From the NCBI GenBank assembly GCA_905236275.1, contig CAJOPI010000226.1, positions 1 to 8,270 on the forward strand: a stretch of DNA of 8,270 nt. Direction: 5' to 3'. Below the pieces are notes generated by a model. The model was not told where the DNA came from, made no database searches, and saw only the letters and a list, made by a program, of their open reading frames with translations. Of this stretch, positions 5,450 through 8,270 are shown in pieces. Source of the stretch: an uncultured Lachnospiraceae bacterium (GTDB lineage: Bacteria > Bacillota > Clostridia > Lachnospirales > Lachnospiraceae). The translations under genes were made by a program, and so were the position numbers. Positions within the stretch are counted from its first letter, which is position 1; each line of letters opens with the position of its first letter.

Positions 5450-5713
5450 TTGGCTAATATAAAATCTGCAAAGAAGAGAATAATCACAAGCGCTAAGAGA
5501 GCAGACCGCAACAAGTCTGTAAGAACAGGCGTAAAGAATGCAACAAAGAAGGTTTACGCAGCAATCGCATCAGGAAACAAGGATGATGCAGCAGCAGCTC
5601 TTACAAAGGCTATCTCAACAATCGAGAAGGCCGGCTCAAAGGGCGTTTATCACAGATGCAACGCTTCAAGAAAGGTTTCACGTCTTACAAAGGCTGTAAA
5701 CAAGATGGCTTAA
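5450..5713 (+). CDS. rpsT: 30S ribosomal protein S20
   Basis: S20 binds 16S rRNA early in assembly of the small subunit body. The 87-residue product (same length as E. coli S20) begins MANIKSAKKRI when the TTG is read as Met. It is basic and helical throughout, with NKSVRTGVKNATKKV, AAIASGNKDDAAAALTKAIS and the conserved C-terminal HRCNASRKVSRLTKAVN. TTG 5450 is chosen because the S20 family starts with MANIKSA at exactly this point and a full GGAGGT precedes it; extending upstream to an in-frame GTG (5387) would add residues unlike any S20. The UUG start parallels E. coli rpsT, where the weak codon is part of autoregulation. Codon choice is more uniform (GCA, ACA, AAG) than in neighbours, as expected of a highly expressed gene. 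It has its own promoter and terminator. Confidence 0.97.
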   Translation: MANIKSAKKRIITSAKRADRNKSVRTGVKNATKKVYAAIASGNKDDAAAALTKAISTIEKAGSKGVYHRCNASRKVSRLTKAVNKMA

Positions 5714-5747
5714 TCAAAGCCGGTTGCATATATAAATATTGTACTTG

Positions 5748-5785
5748 AAAAAGAGCGAGGAGCCCTCTATCCTCGCTCTTTTTTT
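5748..5785 (+). terminator. Intrinsic terminator after rpsT
   Basis: AAAAAGAGCGAGG (5748-5760) pairs perfectly with CCTCGCTCTTTTT (5771-5783) across a 10-base loop, with a T-run through 5785. It lies 34 bases after the rpsT stop codon and separates rpsT from lepA, so lepA needs read-through or its own promoter. Confidence 0.93.
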
Positions 5786-5804
5786 CGTTACAAACTAAAA
5801 TTTT

Positions 5805-5810
5805 TATGAT
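5805..5810 (+). promoter_or_regulatory. Possible -10 element for lepA
   Basis: TATGAT in the AT-rich gap between the rpsT terminator and lepA matches 5 of 6 consensus positions. No convincing -35 box lies 16-18 bases upstream (TTTTCG at 17), so the promoter is inferred mainly from the need to start transcription after the terminator. Confidence 0.25.
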
Positions 5811-5856
5811 AAACTTATTAATAAGAAATAAAGAGCATGAAAGGTAATTATCATTA

Positions 5857-7668
5857 ATGAACATAGCACAGGACCACATCAGAAACTTCTGTATAATAGC
5901 GCACATAGACCATGGAAAATCAACACTGGCAGACAGAATACTTGAAAAGACCGGACTTCTGACCGAAAGGGAGATGCAGGATCAGATTCTTGACAATATG
6001 GACCTTGAGAGGGAAAGAGGAATAACCATAAAGTCACAGGCAGTAAGGACTATATATAAGGCGAAAAACGGTGAAGAATACTGCTTCAATCTGATAGATA
6101 CTCCGGGACATGTGGATTTCAACTACGAAGTAAGCAGAAGCCTTGCGGCGTGTGACGGTGCGATACTTGTCGTGGACTCGGCACAGGGAATAGAGGCGCA
6201 GACACTTGCGAACGTCTACCTTGCACTAGACCATGACCTTGATGTATTTCCGGTGCTGAATAAGATAGACCTGCCCTCGGCAGAGCCGGACAGGGTTGCG
6301 GCAGAGGTCGAGGACGTTATCGGACTTGACTGTGAGGACGCTCCGAGAATATCCGCAAAGCAGGGTATAGGAATAGATGAAGTCTTAGAGTCAATAGTCG
6401 AAAAAATACCGGCTCCGGGCGGGGACAGCAGCAAGCCCCTGAAATGCCTTATCTTTGACTCGCTTTACGACTCCTACAGGGGTGTCATAGTCTTCGTCAG
6501 GGTAATGGACGGTACGGTGAAAAAAGGCACTCCTATAAAATTCATGGCAACCGGCAGGACTGATGAAGTCGTAGAGGTGGGCTATTTCGGAGCGGGAAAA
6601 TTCATTTCCTGTGATGAGCTTACTGCCGGAATGGTAGGCTATATAACTGCAAGCATTAAAGATTTGAAGGAAACAAGAGTCGGCGATACGGTAACGAACT
6701 CACAGAAGCCCTGTGAGGAGGCACTTCCCGGATACCGCAGGGTGAATCCTATGGTTTACTGTGGGATTTATCCGCAGGACACCGCAAAATACCCCGATCT
6801 CAGAGATGCGCTGGAAAAGCTTCAGCTAAATGATGCGTCTTTAAGCTTCGAGCCGGAAACCTCCGCGGCATTGGGATTCGGTTTCAGATGCGGATTTTTG
6901 GGACTTTTGCATTTAGATATAATAACAGAAAGGCTGGAACGTGAGTATGGGCTGGAACTGGTAACGACTGCTCCGGGCGTTGTATACAAGGTCTTCAAGA
7001 CGGACGGAACGGAGTTCGAGCTGACAAACCCCGCAAACCTGCCTGACCCTTCGGAAATAGAGCACATGGAAGAGCCGCTGGTATCCGCCGAGATAATGGT
7101 ATCTACAGAATATTTAGGCGCGATAATCGGTCTCTGTCAGGAGAGGCGCGGTATCCAGACGGGCATGGATTATATCGAGACAACAAGGGTTATGCTGAAA
7201 TACGACCTGCCCTTAAATGAGATAATCTATGATTTCTTTGACGCTCTTAAAAGCCGTTCAAGGGGCTACGCTTCATTTGACTATGAGCTGAAGGGCTATG
7301 CAAAATCAGACCTTGTGAAGCTTGACATACTTATAAATAAAGAATACGTTGACGCGCTTTCCTTTATAGTATTCAAGGACAGTGCCTACGATCGCGGCAG
7401 AAAGATGTGCGAGAAGCTGAAAGACGAAATACCGAGACATCTTTTTGAGATACCCATACAGGCAGCGGTCAGCGGAAAGGTCATAGCAAGGGAGACAGTA
7501 AGGGCTTACCGTAAGGATGTTCTTGCAAAGTGCTATGGCGGTGATATTTCAAGAAAGAAAAAGCTACTCGAAAAACAGAAGGAAGGAAAGAAGAAGATGC
7601 GCCAGATAGGTTCCGTTGAGGTACCTAAATCTGCCTTCTTAAGTGTTCTCAAACTCGATGAACAATAA
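5857..7668 (+). CDS. lepA: Elongation factor 4 (LepA), ribosome-associated GTPase
   Basis: LepA is a translational GTPase that acts on the ribosome, linked to back-translocation, stress tolerance and translation initiation or 30S assembly. The 603-residue product is full length (599 in E. coli). The GTPase domain shows G1 AHIDHGKS (15-22), the G2 region [10 protein letters not shown]3 DTPGH (81-85), G4 NKID (135-138) and G5 SAK (166-168). EF-G-like domains II, III and V follow. The LepA-specific C-terminal domain ends with [20 protein letters not shown] and [10 protein letters not shown], a segment diagnostic of the family. ATG 5857 gives the normal N-terminus [20 protein letters not shown]; an AAGGT site lies 11 bases upstream, rather far and weak. 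It lies directly after rpsT and overlaps hemW, matching the widespread bacterial lepA-hemW pairing. Confidence 0.98.
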   Translation: MNIAQDHIRNFCIIAHIDHGKSTLADRILEKTGLLTEREMQDQILDNMDLERERGITIKSQAVRTIYKAKNGEEYCFNLIDTPGHVDFNYEVSRSLAACDGAILVVDSAQGIEAQTLANVYLALDHDLDVFPVLNKIDLPSAEPDRVAAEVEDVIGLDCEDAPRISAKQGIGIDEVLESIVEKIPAPGGDSSKPLKCLIFDSLYDSYRGVIVFVRVMDGTVKKGTPIKFMATGRTDEVVEVGYFGAGKFISCDELTAGMVGYITASIKDLKETRVGDTVTNSQKPCEEALPGYRRVNPMVYCGIYPQDTAKYPDLRDALEKLQLNDASLSFEPETSAALGFGFRCGFLGLLHLDIITERLEREYGLELVTTAPGVVYKVFKTDGTEFELTNPANLPDPSEIEHMEEPLVSAEIMVSTEYLGAIIGLCQERRGIQTGMDYIETTRVMLKYDLPLNEIIYDFFDALKSRSRGYASFDYELKGYAKSDLVKLDILINKEYVDALSFIVFKDSAYDRGRKMCEKLKDEIPRHLFEIPIQAAVSGKVIARETVRAYRKDVLAKCYGGDISRKKKLLEKQKEGKKKMRQIGSVEVPKSAFLSVLKLDEQ

Positions 7669-8270
7669 TGACCTCCGGCCTTTGGCCATTTACGTCCATA
7701 TCCCGTTCTGTGAGCAGAAATGCCGGTATTGCGACTTTCTTTCTGCACAGGCTACAGACGAGACGAAATATAAATACGTGAACGCACTTCTGCATGAGAT
7801 AATGCACACAGACGGTTCGCACCATATCGTCACCTCCGTTTTCATAGGCGGGGGTACGCCTTCGTGCGTGCAGTCTTTTTATATTGTAAAAATTATGGAG
7901 ATACTGCGCCGTCGTTTCAAATTTGCGGAAGATGCGGAAATCACGATGGAGGTAAATCCGGGAACGGTGAGGAAATCCTCACTCGCGGATTACAGACTTG
8001 CGGGCATAAACCGCCTTAGCATCGGCCTGCAGTCAACCTTTGACGACGAGCTGAGAAAGCTGGGGCGTATCCATGATTACAAAATATTCTTAAATTCTTA
8101 CGGAATAATAAGGGCAGCGGGCTTTGATAACGTAAATATCGACCTGATGTCATCATTGCCAAATCAGACAGTAGAAAAGATGCAGATAAGCCTTGAGAGG
8201 GTCGTTGGTCTGCACCCTGAACACATATCGGTTTATTCACTGATAATAGAAGAGGGAACACCTTTTGCCA
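7658..8270 (+). CDS. hemW: Radical SAM heme chaperone HemW, 3' partial
   Basis: HemW (formerly HemN-like, YggW) is a radical SAM protein that binds heme and is thought to deliver it to target proteins; it is not a true coproporphyrinogen III dehydrogenase. The first 204 codons are in the window. The [4Fe-4S] motif is C18-EQK-C22-RY-C25-D-F27; the Phe at the fourth position instead of Cys marks HemW rather than HemN. The SAM-binding GGGTPS lies at 64-69, followed by [28 protein letters not shown] and [23 protein letters not shown] replaces the commoner GLPGQT, probably a lineage variant. ATG 7658 lies inside the lepA end (11-base overlap) without a clear binding site, so translation is probably coupled to lepA. 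The nearby ATG 7668 is in another frame. Confidence 0.96.
   Translation, partial: MNNNDLRPLAIYVHIPFCEQKCRYCDFLSAQATDETKYKYVNALLHEIMHTDGSHHIVTSVFIGGGTPSCVQSFYIVKIMEILRRRFKFAEDAEITMEVNPGTVRKSSLADYRLAGINRLSIGLQSTFDDELRKLGRIHDYKIFLNSYGIIRAAGFDNVNIDLMSSLPNQTVEKMQISLERVVGLHPEHISVYSLIIEEGTPFA

Noticed and set aside
5323..5514. 63-codon - strand frame across the rpsT promoter and start
   Set aside because: It runs opposite a near-consensus promoter and the S20 N-terminus, with no protein-like sense.
1..8270. CRISPR array, tRNA/rRNA genes, transposase genes or phage genes
   Set aside because: No regularly spaced repeats, no tRNA-like cloverleaf and no transposase or phage protein motifs were seen on either strand.

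Overview
The window looks like chromosomal DNA from a low-to-moderate G+C Firmicute, most likely Clostridia and probably a Lachnospiraceae/Butyrivibrio-like lineage. The signs are strong GGAGG ribosome binding sites, lipoprotein signal peptides with LxxC lipoboxes, heavy use of ATA (Ile) and AGA/AGG (Arg) codons, and the core order rpsT-lepA-hemW. The genus assignment is inference. All intact genes are on the + strand.

Region 1 (1-2200) is the end of a metal/tetrapyrrole uptake operon. It holds the last 36 residues of a FecE/BtuD-type ABC ATPase, then a CbiK-type cobalt chelatase that carries a lipoprotein signal and a long acidic Ser/Thr/Glu/Ala linker (so it acts outside the membrane), then a second lipoprotein built from two copies of a beta-rich domain. 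A strong hairpin follows. Together these suggest a cell-surface system that handles tetrapyrroles or metals before import.

Region 2 (2200-5035) begins with about 250 bases of gene-free, hairpin-rich and internally repetitive leader. It leads into mgtE (Mg2+ transporter/channel), a small membrane acyltransferase of the AT3/fucose-4-O-acetylase-like type, and an 80-residue protein of unknown function. The three genes are closely spaced and end at a 15-bp-stem terminator.

Region 3 (5035-5325) contains no intact gene. On the - strand it holds the last ~50 codons of a decayed gene whose stop codon abuts the same hairpin, which can therefore terminate from both sides. Upstream of that remnant the frame is broken, in sequence that may belong to a dispersed repeat.

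Region 4 (5326-8270) is a housekeeping block. A near-consensus promoter drives rpsT (ribosomal protein S20), which starts with TTG and is followed by its own terminator. Next come lepA (elongation factor 4) and hemW (radical-SAM heme chaperone), which overlaps the end of lepA and runs off the window. The gpr-spoIIP pair that separates rpsT from lepA in Bacillus subtilis is absent here.

The most interesting material is the surface chelatase with its duplicated-domain partner, followed by the structured mgtE leader and the truncated gene before rpsT.
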